This document shows positions 44,652 to 52,947 of a stretch of DNA of 64,000 nt, one piece after another. The notes below the pieces were generated by a model. It had not been told where the DNA came from, searched no databases, and saw only the letters and a program-made list of their open reading frames with translations. This DNA comes from an uncultured Oscillospiraceae bacterium (GTDB taxonomy: Bacteria > Bacillota > Clostridia > Oscillospirales > Oscillospiraceae), in the NCBI GenBank assembly GCA_934636655.1, contig CAKUAS010000007.1, positions 47,327 through 111,326 on the forward strand. Reading direction: 5' to 3'. The translations under genes were made by a program, and so were the position numbers. Position 1 is the first letter of the stretch; each line of letters opens with the position of its first letter.

Positions 44652-45787
44652 CAAGCCCGATAAAGGTCAACGTGACCTTATACAACCATGATGGCACATG
44701 GTCTGCACGAGGAGACTACAAAGATCCGATTACCGGCAGACGTGTAAGGAAGTCTAAGACATTGAGACTCAAGGTCGCAAACAGCACCAAACGCAAAGCA
44801 GTGGCTATGCTGCCTGAGGTAAAGGCACAGTGGGAGGCCGAGCTTAATTCCAATGTAGTAAGCGACGATCCCACTTTCGCCGAAAGCGTCGAGCGTTGGT
44901 TAGAGGCTAAGAGCAAAACCGTAAAAGAAAACTCAATGCAGGGGTATCACTCTTACGCTAAGAACCACATAATCCCCATGCTCGGCAACATAAGAGTAAA
45001 AGATATTACATACAGCAGACTGCAATGGTACTGCGATACTATGGCTGAAAGCCTAAAGCCCGAGACGATTGGCAAGCACTTCACCCTCATAAGCGGCGTT
45101 TTGGATGATGCCATGCGCGACGGGATCATATCCAGCAATCCCGCATCTTTGGTCAAGATGCCGCGAGCAAAGGAGAAGTTTAAAGGCAACACGCTAACTG
45201 CCGGTGAAGCAAAAACTCTTCTCATAGCCGCTAAGGATGCAGGAGAGCCAATATACACGGCCATTCTTCTGCCTATGGTGTACGGTCTGCGCCGTTCCGA
45301 GGTTTGCGGTTTACGTTGGCAGGACATTGATTTCGATAACGGCGTGATGCACATATGCAACACCGTTGTAAAAGGCGACGCCGGATACATTGAGGAAGAA
45401 CGGACAAAAACCAGGAAAAGTGACCGAGTTATAGCACTGGTGGATTTCACTGTTCCGCATTTCAAGGCACTTAAGGAGCAGCAGCAAAAAGCGGGCCTAA
45501 CACTGGGCAAAGTGTGCCGCTGGCCAAACGGAGATGACATAAAGCATGACTACATCTCAAAGAAATTTGGTAAACTCTTAAAGGAAAACGGTCTGCCGCC
45601 TATTCGCTATCATGACTTGAGACACACGGCAGCATCACTTCTTATCGCCAGCGGAGCAACGCCTCAGCAAACACAGGAGTTTTTGGGACACGAGACCGTG
45701 AGCACAACGATGAATATATACGCTCATTGTCTCAGCGATGTGAAAGTTAAGACTGCAAAGCTCATGAACGATATTTATTTTTCTTAA
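44648..45787 (+). CDS. Site-specific tyrosine recombinase (integrase)
   Basis: This 379-residue phage/ICE-type integrase has an arm-binding N-terminal domain (YNHDGTWSARGDYKDPITGRRVRK), a SAM-like core-binding domain (about 75-160) and a catalytic domain. The Arg is in YGLRRSEVCGLRW (near 217), the HxxR in HDLRHTAASLL (about 326-334) and the final nucleophile Tyr in STTMNIYAH. The TTG start has AGGAGGT 7 nt upstream. The frame also stays open to an ATT at 44504 with an excellent AAGGAGGG site. The gene ends beside the intact tRNA-Val, as integrases usually do. It is the recombinase that would move the 40.5-46.0 kb element. Confidence 0.95.
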   Translation: MTSPIKVNVTLYNHDGTWSARGDYKDPITGRRVRKSKTLRLKVANSTKRKAVAMLPEVKAQWEAELNSNVVSDDPTFAESVERWLEAKSKTVKENSMQGYHSYAKNHIIPMLGNIRVKDITYSRLQWYCDTMAESLKPETIGKHFTLISGVLDDAMRDGIISSNPASLVKMPRAKEKFKGNTLTAGEAKTLLIAAKDAGEPIYTAILLPMVYGLRRSEVCGLRWQDIDFDNGVMHICNTVVKGDAGYIEEERTKTRKSDRVIALVDFTVPHFKALKEQQQKAGLTLGKVCRWPNGDDIKHDYISKKFGKLLKENGLPPIRYHDLRHTAASLLIASGATPQQTQEFLGHETVSTTMNIYAHCLSDVKVKTAKLMNDIYFS

Positions 45788-45804
45788 ATTATGGACGCAT
45801 TTTT

Positions 45805-45960
45805 GGACGCATTTGACGAAAGTGAAATCTTCACGCTTGTGCAGCTGTTCCTAAAAGTTCGTAAAAAACAAGAAAAAGACCCGAAAGTCTTAACTTTCAG
45901 GTCTTTAAAGTTGGTGGAGAATAGCAGACTCGAACTGCTGACCTCTCGCGTGTGAGGCGA
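45805..45960. repeat. Right direct repeat of the integrated element (attachment site)
   Basis: This second copy of the 156-bp repeat includes GGACGCATTT at its left edge, the tRNA terminator and the 3' half of tRNA-Val. It continues seamlessly into the 5' half of the tRNA. The spacing between copies is 5323 bp, which is the element length. Confidence 0.85.
45875..45906 (-). terminator. Terminator of tRNA-Val
   Basis: On the minus strand AAAGACC-GAAAG pairs with CTTTC-GGGTCTTT and is followed by TTCTTGTTTTTT. An almost identical copy lies at 40552-40583. Confidence 0.75.
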
Positions 45961-45988
45961 GCGCTCTAACCAGCTGAGCTAATTCTCC
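45912..45988 (-). tRNA. tRNA-Val (anticodon CAC)
   Basis: A complete 77-nt cloverleaf with encoded CCA: acceptor GGAGAAT pairs with ATTCTCC, the D-arm is AGCTCAGCTGGTTAGAGC, the anticodon stem-loop is CTCGC-CTCACAC-GCGAG giving CAC, and the T-arm includes GTTCGAGTC. It reads GTG codons. The element at 40.5-46.0 kb is integrated into its 3' half and has restored the gene. Confidence 0.95.
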
Positions 45989-46037
45989 GCAGCTTTTGTA
46001 TTATAGCATGGCGCCTCGAATAATTCAAGGAAAAATT

Positions 46038-46067
46038 ATGCCGCACTGCAAAATAGCAGTGCGGCAT
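46038..46067 (-). terminator. Terminator of the flavoprotein/kinase operon
   Basis: ATGCCGCACTGC pairs with GCAGTGCGGCAT, followed on the minus strand by AATTTTTCC. Confidence 0.8.
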
Positions 46068-46076
46068 TCGTTTTTA

Positions 46077-47846
46077 TCAGTCAAACTTCGGCTGAGCTTC
46101 GTAATCGGTGTACTGGCGGTCGAACTTCTTCTCCTCTGGCAGGAGGTCGAGGCCGATGGTACCGCCGGGGTTCATGTTGTACTTCGGGTCGAAGTAGTTC
46201 TTGAGCACTTTGAACACACCGTACTCCTTTTCGCCGACGTAACCCTCGAGCCAGGGCGCGAACATCTTGCCGATGCCGTGGTGGTGGCTTATCGATGCGC
46301 CGGAACGCTGGATAGCGTCGAGAATGGTGGTGTGGTATGCCTTGAATGCTTTCTCATCCTGCATCTTGGTCAGGAAGATGAAATACAGGTTCGCGCCCTG
46401 CGGATAGCAGTGCGACATATGGGTCGTTACGACCGTGTTGGGCAGTGCATGGCAGACCTTGCGAACATCAAGATGCACCTGCTCCATGTTCGACCAGTTG
46501 ACGGTGCACTCGAGAGTATCGGTAGTGATACCGAAGTCCATGAGCGTATCGCGCAGGTACGGGTCATTGAAGCGGCCCTTTTCCCAGCTCTTTGTGACGT
46601 AGCCGGTCAGGGGCAGACCGCCGTGCTGGCGGGCAATTTTGGCGATGTTTTTCGCAACGTTTTTGGAGTAGCCCTTTTCGCCGTCGGTAAAGCCTAGGAA
46701 GAGGCAGCGCTCCATATCCTTGTAGCCGAGCTTGTCGAGCAGCGGGTACAGCGGCGTGTCGTCAACGTTGTACAATCTGAGCATCATGCTCGTCTCTTCC
46801 TGATCGGACAGACGGAACACGGAAGAGTAGCCGCACTCATGCTGCATCATCTCGCGCGCGGCCTTCATTGCCTCGTCCCAGGTCTTGAAGATGTACGAGA
46901 ATCTCTTACGGTTTTCCGGCATCCAGCGGAATATCTTCAGCGTGACCTCGGTCAGAACGCCGAAGGTGCCCTCCGAGCCCATCATGATCTGATTAAGATC
47001 CGGGCCGCAGGCCTCGCGCGGATAGTGGCTGGTGGTGATGGTGCCGATGGGGGTAGCGTACTTCTGGCTCAGGACGATATCCGCAATGCAGCCGTAGTAT
47101 GTGCTGTTCTGACCGGCGCCGCGAGTCACGGTCCAGCCGCCGACGGAGGAATACTCAAAGCTCTGCGGAAAATGGCCGCAAGTGTACTGGCGCTTTGCGC
47201 CGAAGAGTTCGGGAGCGGCCTGAAGCGTTTTTTCGAGGTCGGGTCCGGACATACCGGCCTGAACGGTGATGGTCTGGTCGATCTCATTGAAAGAAAGGAC
47301 TTTGTTAAAACGTTTTCTCATATCCAGCGATATGCCGCCCTTTATGGGCTCGACACCGCGGGTGACGGAGCTGCCGCCGCCGTAGACATAAAGGGGTATA
47401 TCATGCCCTGTCGAGTACGCAACGATCTTCTCGACCTGCTCGGTCGTATCGGGATACAGGACAACGTCGGGCACCGAGTCGATGACCTTATGGCGCAGGC
47501 GGAGGATATCATAGGCTGTGAAGCCGTAGGCAACGGCAAGGCGGTCGTAATCCGAAACAGAGAAGCCCTCCTCGCCGACGATCTGCTTGAGTGCGTCAAG
47601 ATGCTCCTGCGCGAGCTTCACGGGGTGGTCGGAAAGGTCGACGGGGTCAAAGCCTATATCGTCGGAATACTCCCTGAAGTCATCATCGGTGAGCTTGAAG
47701 ACCTCCTTCATCATCTTATAAAGGGATTCCTTCGGGAACTTGAAAAACTCGGGATCGCCCCAGCGGAATATCGAACGATAGCTGTTCGCCGGTGCGGGGG
47801 TGTTTACCCATTTGGGCTCGAAGCCCTCATACTGCTTATGACTCAT
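46077..47846 (-). CDS. FAD-linked oxidase resembling alkyl-DHAP synthase
   Basis: This 589-residue protein of the vanillyl-alcohol-oxidase (PCMH) family has an FAD-binding domain with VYGGGSSVTRGVEP (about 155-168) and SSVGGWTVTRGAGQNSTYYG, and a C-terminal substrate domain ending SGASISHHHGIGKMFAPWL. The conserved HHHGIG and the overall plan match alkyldihydroxyacetonephosphate synthase, the ether-lipid enzyme, but also D-lactate/glycolate-type dehydrogenases. It is the last gene of a five-gene operon and its ATG overlaps the kinase stop by one base. Its partner genes suggest oxidation or conversion of a phosphorylated polyol. Confidence 0.88.
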   Translation of the reverse strand: MSHKQYEGFEPKWVNTPAPANSYRSIFRWGDPEFFKFPKESLYKMMKEVFKLTDDDFREYSDDIGFDPVDLSDHPVKLAQEHLDALKQIVGEEGFSVSDYDRLAVAYGFTAYDILRLRHKVIDSVPDVVLYPDTTEQVEKIVAYSTGHDIPLYVYGGGSSVTRGVEPIKGGISLDMRKRFNKVLSFNEIDQTITVQAGMSGPDLEKTLQAAPELFGAKRQYTCGHFPQSFEYSSVGGWTVTRGAGQNSTYYGCIADIVLSQKYATPIGTITTSHYPREACGPDLNQIMMGSEGTFGVLTEVTLKIFRWMPENRKRFSYIFKTWDEAMKAAREMMQHECGYSSVFRLSDQEETSMMLRLYNVDDTPLYPLLDKLGYKDMERCLFLGFTDGEKGYSKNVAKNIAKIARQHGGLPLTGYVTKSWEKGRFNDPYLRDTLMDFGITTDTLECTVNWSNMEQVHLDVRKVCHALPNTVVTTHMSHCYPQGANLYFIFLTKMQDEKAFKAYHTTILDAIQRSGASISHHHGIGKMFAPWLEGYVGEKEYGVFKVLKNYFDPKYNMNPGGTIGLDLLPEEKKFDRQYTDYEAQPKFD

Positions 47847-49402
47847 CAGATCATGTTCCTTTCTTTGAGGTTGTTCATCGTTGCGTACAGCGGTCTTACG
47901 TTCTTATATATCTTGCGATAGACCTTATTGTACATATTCATATAGGTCTCATGGTTCTTGGGATCGGGCGTAAATACGTCCTTTTCGTGCACCATGCTCT
48001 TTATTGCCTCGTCAAAGCTATTAAACTCGCCCTTTGCGACGAACGCGACCATAGCCGCGCCCAGCGAGCATGCCTCGTGCGTATGGATGCGCTTAACGGG
48101 CAGACCGAAGGTATCGGCGAGGATCTGGCAGGCAAGATCGCTCTTCGAGCCGCCCCCGCCGACATAGAGCTCTTTTATATGCTTCTTGCCGCGCTTTTCC
48201 ATGCTCTTCATGGACATGTACAGTTCAAGGCAGATGCCCTCGATGATAGCTCGGTAAATATGATACTTCGTGTGGTAATCGGAAAAACCGATGATCGCGC
48301 CGTAGGAGTCGGGCTTGAGCACGTCCGGCGTCCAGTACGGCTGGAGCATAAGTCCCTGGCAGCCGGCCGGGATCTCGGCGGCTTTTTTGTTGAGGATCTC
48401 CTCGGGCGATACGCCGAGTCTTTCAGCTTCTTCCTTATCCTTGTCGCCGAACTCCTTTATGAACCAGCTGAGCATCCAAAAGCCGCGGAACACCTGTATC
48501 TCCGGATTCCATGCCTTATTGATGACCGACGGATACGAGGGCAGGAATGCCTGCGGCTCGAAATACTGCTCGGAGTACATCTCGATAGTCGAGCTCGTGC
48601 CGAAGGAAATCGACGCCTTGTCGGGGCTCGCGACCGAAAGGCCGAGCGTCTCGCAGGCCTTATCCGCACCTGTCGCTATAAGGGGCAGTCCCTCGGGTGC
48701 GCCGGTGAGTTCGGCCGCTTCCTTGGTGATATAGCCGAGCACCTCGCCGGAGGGGATAAGCTCATACAGTCTGTCCTGCGGGACATCGTAGAAGCAGCGG
48801 GTGAGGTCGTTTTCCTTCATCCAGCGCTTTTTCTTATAGTCCATGGGAATGTGCGCGATGGTGTTCGCCGGGGTGTCGGCAAGGCGGCCCGTCATGCGGT
48901 AGTTGAGATATGCCGGCAGGCACACTATCTTCTTTGTGCGCGCCCAAACCTTGGGCTGCTTTTGGCGCACCCAGTTGACCTTCGAGGTGCGGTAGACGAT
49001 CTTCGTGCCCTTGCCCATTCCGATGAGCTCGAACACAGCTTCCTTCCACAGGGGGAAGGGATCGTCGTAAACGCATTTGCGCGCATCGAGCCAGTGGATG
49101 ATATCGCGCGTGGGCTTGTAGTTTTCATCGAGGAACACGAGTGTGTCGCGGATAACGGTAACCGCGCAGGCGATTATGTCGGGCACCTTGTCGGCATTGC
49201 GCGCCATGAGCGCCGTCGATGCCTTGCACATGTTGTCAAAGTAAAAATCCGTTTTCTGCTCCGCCCATCCCGGACGCTGCCGGAAATAGGGTTCTGCGTA
49301 CTTGACCTGCTCCTTGTCCACGATATTTCCCTGCTTATCGACCAGTATGGCTCTCGTGCTCTGAGTGCCGACATCATAAGTCAGGATCAGCGGTCTGTTC
49401 AT
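47846..49402 (-). CDS. FGGY-family carbohydrate kinase
   Basis: This 518-residue kinase has the N-terminal ATPase-fold start (LILTYDVGTQSTRAILVD), a middle SFGTSSTIEM loop and the FGGY signature region with GGGGSKSDLACQILADTFG, then VKRIHTHEACSLGAAMVA. FGGY kinases phosphorylate glycerol, xylulose, gluconate and related polyols. The sequence does not carry a clear glycerol-kinase substrate set, so the substrate is unassigned. It begins 30 nt after the DUF1667 gene within the operon. Confidence 0.9.
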   Translation of the reverse strand: MNRPLILTYDVGTQSTRAILVDKQGNIVDKEQVKYAEPYFRQRPGWAEQKTDFYFDNMCKASTALMARNADKVPDIIACAVTVIRDTLVFLDENYKPTRDIIHWLDARKCVYDDPFPLWKEAVFELIGMGKGTKIVYRTSKVNWVRQKQPKVWARTKKIVCLPAYLNYRMTGRLADTPANTIAHIPMDYKKKRWMKENDLTRCFYDVPQDRLYELIPSGEVLGYITKEAAELTGAPEGLPLIATGADKACETLGLSVASPDKASISFGTSSTIEMYSEQYFEPQAFLPSYPSVINKAWNPEIQVFRGFWMLSWFIKEFGDKDKEEAERLGVSPEEILNKKAAEIPAGCQGLMLQPYWTPDVLKPDSYGAIIGFSDYHTKYHIYRAIIEGICLELYMSMKSMEKRGKKHIKELYVGGGGSKSDLACQILADTFGLPVKRIHTHEACSLGAAMVAFVAKGEFNSFDEAIKSMVHEKDVFTPDPKNHETYMNMYNKVYRKIYKNVRPLYATMNNLKERNMI

Positions 49403-49432
49403 TATTTCTCCCTCCGTCTTTGCATAATATCT

Positions 49433-49792
49433 TTATTTCTGTTTTAAAAGATCGCTTGTTGCAATGACGTCAACGCCGAGACCGAGCACATTTTTTATGA
49501 CGGCATCTCCCCTGCCGACACGCTCTGTCAGCGTCACGGCGTTAATTTCGCGCATGACGTCAAATATTTTATCCTTGGGAATATCATCCGACACTCTTAC
49601 CGGCAGTACCGGCACGTCGGGAAAAGAAGTCTTGACCGTTGAACATATCGTGCGTTTGGGCTCTGTCATTTCGCTTATGGCAAAGGCCTTGCCCCTCGGG
49701 CAGGTGTTGCCCGTTACGATGAACTCGCCGTCCTTTTCCTCGATCGTGAGGCGGCAGCCGCGCGGGCAGCCGATACATACGAGCTGTTTCAT
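49433..49792 (-). CDS. DUF1667 protein (four-cysteine-type small protein)
   Basis: This 119-residue protein opens with VCIGCPRGCRLTIEE and continues with GNTCPRGKAFAISEMTEPKRTICSTVKT. The Cys pattern C-x2-C-x3-C...C is typical of DUF1667, which in many anaerobes accompanies GlpA/GlpB-like proteins and may carry or deliver an Fe-S cluster. Its start overlaps the preceding gene by 4 nt (ATGA). No catalytic function is known. Confidence 0.9.
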   Translation of the reverse strand: MKQLVCIGCPRGCRLTIEEKDGEFIVTGNTCPRGKAFAISEMTEPKRTICSTVKTSFPDVPVLPVRVSDDIPKDKIFDVMREINAVTLTERVGRGDAVIKNVLGLGVDVIATSDLLKQK

Positions 49793-51042
49793 TTTACCAC
49801 CTCGATTTCAAAACGCATGTCACTGTTTTCATCTATGCCGAATTTGGTCATATCGAGCGTAAGCTGCTGCATTTCGGGCGGACGCAGGAAGGGATAGGTC
49901 TTTTTCCAGACCTCTTCGCCGTTTATTTTAAGGCGAAGTACGCTCTTTTCAACGACCTTTTTCGAGCGGAAATAAAATACCGTCTTGGAATTGTCGCTGC
50001 CCAGATCGAGCTGCTGCGGAACGAGGTACAGAAATTCGTCGCCGATGTTTATATCTACCCTGTTCTGCTCTGCACCGCACCATGCCGCCGCATTTCTTCC
50101 GGCCTCCTCACCGGACTCGGAAACGAAGTCGACGAGATCGTTTACATGCAAAGCGTTTCCGCATGAGAATATACCCGGAACTTTTGTCATAAGCTGTGCG
50201 TCACATACAGGTCCGCCCGTGTGGCGGTCAAGCTCGACACCCAAAGATTGGGCAAGCTCATTTTCCGGTATAAGTCCTACTGAGACGATGAGCGCGTCGC
50301 ACTCTATTCTCTCGGCGCTCTCCGGTATGGGCTTGTAATTTTCGTCCACCGCGCATACCTCGACCGCTTCAAGACGGTCTTTTCCGAACACTCGCGTGAC
50401 TGTGTGACTCAGGTACAGGGGTATATTGTAATCATTAAGGCACTGATAGATGTTTCTCGTAAGTCCCGAGGGCGTGGGGTTTATTTCGTACACGCCGAGA
50501 ACTTCGGCACCTTCAAGCGTCAGTCGGCGAGCCATGATGAGGCCGATATCGCCGGAACCGAGGATGACGCATTTCTTTGTCGGCATAACGCCGAGACGAT
50601 TCGTAAAGTGCTGCGCAGTACCCGCGGTAAACACACCTGCCGGGCGCGTTCCGTGGATAAACACCTGCTTTGCGCTTCTCTCGCGGCAGCCGGTTGCGAG
50701 AATCAGGCTTTTGCCCGTAACGGTACACAAACCGTCGCGCGAAACGAGCGTGACCGCGAAGCCGTCTGTCGTTTTCTCCGCGCGCGTGACAAATGTATTG
50801 CATCTGACATCAATATCCGTCTGTGCGATCTTATCCATAAAGCGCTCGACATACTCGGGGCCTGCAAGTCGCTCGCCGAAGGTACGCAAGCCGAAGCCAT
50901 CGTGTATGCACTGCTTGAGCATACCGCCGAGGCGCTCTTCGCGCTCGACAATGAGCACCTTCGCTCCGCTTTCGTCTGCCGCAGCCGCGGCTGCAAGGCC
51001 GGCAGGGCCGCCGCCTATCACGATAACATCGTAATCATGCAT
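49789..51042 (-). CDS. FAD/NAD(P)-dependent oxidoreductase (GlpB/HcnB-like)
   Basis: This protein of about 417 residues has an N-terminal dinucleotide motif (YDVIVIGGGPAGLAAAAAAD), a GGMLKQCIHDGFGL segment, a second Rossmann motif (CVILGSGDIGLIMARRL, about 169-185) and a late GIFSCGNALHVNDLVDFV. It is a pyridine-nucleotide-disulfide-oxidoreductase-type flavoprotein, like the electron-handling partner in sn-glycerol-3-phosphate or amine/opine dehydrogenases. The ATG at 51042 overlaps the end of the GlpA-like gene by 8 nt. It probably passes electrons from the GlpA-like subunit to NAD or another acceptor. Confidence 0.9.
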   Translation of the reverse strand: MHDYDVIVIGGGPAGLAAAAAADESGAKVLIVEREERLGGMLKQCIHDGFGLRTFGERLAGPEYVERFMDKIAQTDIDVRCNTFVTRAEKTTDGFAVTLVSRDGLCTVTGKSLILATGCRERSAKQVFIHGTRPAGVFTAGTAQHFTNRLGVMPTKKCVILGSGDIGLIMARRLTLEGAEVLGVYEINPTPSGLTRNIYQCLNDYNIPLYLSHTVTRVFGKDRLEAVEVCAVDENYKPIPESAERIECDALIVSVGLIPENELAQSLGVELDRHTGGPVCDAQLMTKVPGIFSCGNALHVNDLVDFVSESGEEAGRNAAAWCGAEQNRVDINIGDEFLYLVPQQLDLGSDNSKTVFYFRSKKVVEKSVLRLKINGEEVWKKTYPFLRPPEMQQLTLDMTKFGIDENSDMRFEIEVVK

Positions 51043-52747
51043 TGTCACTGCCCCCTTTTTTGCTCTCAAACACTATAGGCGACTGCTCGGAGCTTTTTTT
51101 GACCTCCGTGAGCGGAACGCCCAGGTACTCGGCTATGATTTTTGTGACTATAGGCGAGCAGAAACCACCCTGGCATCTGCCCATGCCGGGTCTTACGCGC
51201 TTTTTCACACCGTCGAGCGTGGGTACGCATATGGGGCTATTTAGCGCATCGAGTATCTCGCCGCGGCTTACCTCCTCGCAGCGGCAGACGATAAGGCCGT
51301 AATCGGGATTTTTCTTTATAAGCTCCGCTCGCTCGGCGTCGCTCATTTCCGCGAGATGCGGGGGAGCCTTGCGCACGGGATCGAAGCTCTCGTTTTTCTC
51401 CGCGCCGAAGATCCCGGCGACATAGGCCGCGACATCCTGCGCGACGGCGGGCGCGGTCGTAAGTCCGGGAGATTGTATGCCCGCGACGTGGTAGATATTC
51501 TTCGTTTTTCTGCCGGGCTCTATAATGAAGTCCTCTTCATATGTAGGGGCGCGAACGCCGGTGAAATATGTTATGATGTCCTTCTCCGTAAGAGTGGGCA
51601 TGGTTATCTTCTGCTTTGCGAAAACGCGCGCTATGCTGTCGGCATTGGTCGCGGTGTTCTCGCGCTCGGGCGTTTCGACGGCATCGGGGCCTATGAGCAG
51701 GTTATCGTGCGCCGTGTGCAGTATGCCGCCGCCCTTGGTGTGCGTATGTCCCGGAGTCTTCGCTCCGACAACGGATGCGATCGTTCCGAATGACGCGCTG
51801 GTTTTTTTGTCAAGAATAGAGTTTGTGCCGCGGCGGGGATGGATGCTGAAAAATCTGTCCTGCGCCATCTGCGCGACAACGTCGGAATAAACTCCTGCGC
51901 AGTTTATGACCTCGCGCGGATATATCGTTCCGCGATTGGTGTATACGGCTTTTATCTCGCCGTCTTTTACGTCCATACCGGTAACGGCGGTGTTGAGCGA
52001 AACGCGCGCACCGTTATGCACAGCGTTTTCAGCGTACGCAATGACGAGGTTATACGGACTCACGCTGCCGGACGAGGGATTAGAAAGCGCAAAAGCCACA
52101 TCGGGCGAAATTTTGGGCTCTTTTTTGCGTATCTCGTCGCCCATGACGATGCGCGTATCCTCAATGCCATCATGATCTCTGCGCCACTTTGCATAGAGGC
52201 TCACAAACGGCAGCCAGCTTTTGTGCGTAAAGCAGGCGTACTGACCGGTGCGCTTGAACGGAACATCAAGCTCACGGCAGAGATTTTCGTACATGTGGTT
52301 TGCGCGGCGTATGTATTTATGCTTTAATGAGCCCTTTGAAAGATCGACGCCGGGGTGCACCTCGCCGTCATTACGGCCGGAGGCGCCGAGGGCAAGGTCG
52401 GCCTCTTTTTCTATAAGCAGAACATTGAGCTTGTATCGGGAAAGCTCGCGCGCGACCGAGCAGCCGGATATACCGCCGCCGATGACGAGCACATCGGGCT
52501 TGTCGCCGTCGAGCGCTTTGTCATTTATAATCGGCATATGCATCTTCTCGGGCTGCGCACCGGTATACACGATATCGTTTACGACATGCGTATCCGAATG
52601 CGGCGTTGCGGCCGTCATACCGGCATCGACAATGTCGTTCCAATCACCGAGCTCACCTTTGAGCACAATACAATTATCAATAAGCTCCGCCGTAACGGAG
52701 CCGCCAAACTTCTTGTTCAGTTTTCTGTTTATACCGTTAATGTTCAT
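51035..52747 (-). CDS. GlpA-like FAD dehydrogenase with [2Fe-2S] domain
   Basis: This protein of about 570 residues comprises an N-terminal 80-residue BON-like domain (KKFGGSVTAELIDNCIVLKG), a DAO-type FAD dehydrogenase (PDVLVIGGGISGCSVARELS, about 82-101; substrate region SPYNLVIAYAENAV), and a C-terminal BFD [2Fe-2S]-binding domain (IVCRCEEVSRGEI and GRCQGGFCSPIV). This layout matches anaerobic glycerol-3-phosphate dehydrogenase subunit A apart from the extra N-terminal domain. ATG 52747 follows AGAGGTTGGG; the TTG further up is not needed. It heads the operon under a consensus promoter. Confidence 0.9.
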   Translation of the reverse strand: MNINGINRKLNKKFGGSVTAELIDNCIVLKGELGDWNDIVDAGMTAATPHSDTHVVNDIVYTGAQPEKMHMPIINDKALDGDKPDVLVIGGGISGCSVARELSRYKLNVLLIEKEADLALGASGRNDGEVHPGVDLSKGSLKHKYIRRANHMYENLCRELDVPFKRTGQYACFTHKSWLPFVSLYAKWRRDHDGIEDTRIVMGDEIRKKEPKISPDVAFALSNPSSGSVSPYNLVIAYAENAVHNGARVSLNTAVTGMDVKDGEIKAVYTNRGTIYPREVINCAGVYSDVVAQMAQDRFFSIHPRRGTNSILDKKTSASFGTIASVVGAKTPGHTHTKGGGILHTAHDNLLIGPDAVETPERENTATNADSIARVFAKQKITMPTLTEKDIITYFTGVRAPTYEEDFIIEPGRKTKNIYHVAGIQSPGLTTAPAVAQDVAAYVAGIFGAEKNESFDPVRKAPPHLAEMSDAERAELIKKNPDYGLIVCRCEEVSRGEILDALNSPICVPTLDGVKKRVRPGMGRCQGGFCSPIVTKIIAEYLGVPLTEVKKSSEQSPIVFESKKGGSDNA

Positions 52748-52773
52748 TTTCCCAACCTCTTTCCCCGCCAAAA

Positions 52774-52802
52774 ATTATACACGCATTCTACTTTACTGTC
52801 AA
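52774..52802 (-). promoter_or_regulatory. Perfect sigma-A consensus promoter of the flavoprotein operon
   Basis: On the minus strand TTGACA (52797-52802) and TATAAT (52774-52779) are separated by exactly 17 bp, with the first gene starting about 27 bp downstream of the -10. Confidence 0.85.
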
Positions 52803-52947
52803 TTCAAACTTCCCTCGATTTCCATGGCGTTGACCGACGATTTGTCCTGTTTTGTCGAAAAAAGAGTTTTTTACGCATGGTTCTTGAAATCCTCGGCGCA
52901 ATAAGATATTATGTTAATTAAATTGGCTGTTATATTTGGAGGCTCAC

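Noticed and set aside
47792..49447. 551-codon plus-strand frame over the FGGY kinase
   Set aside because: Antisense shadow of a kinase with clear motifs.
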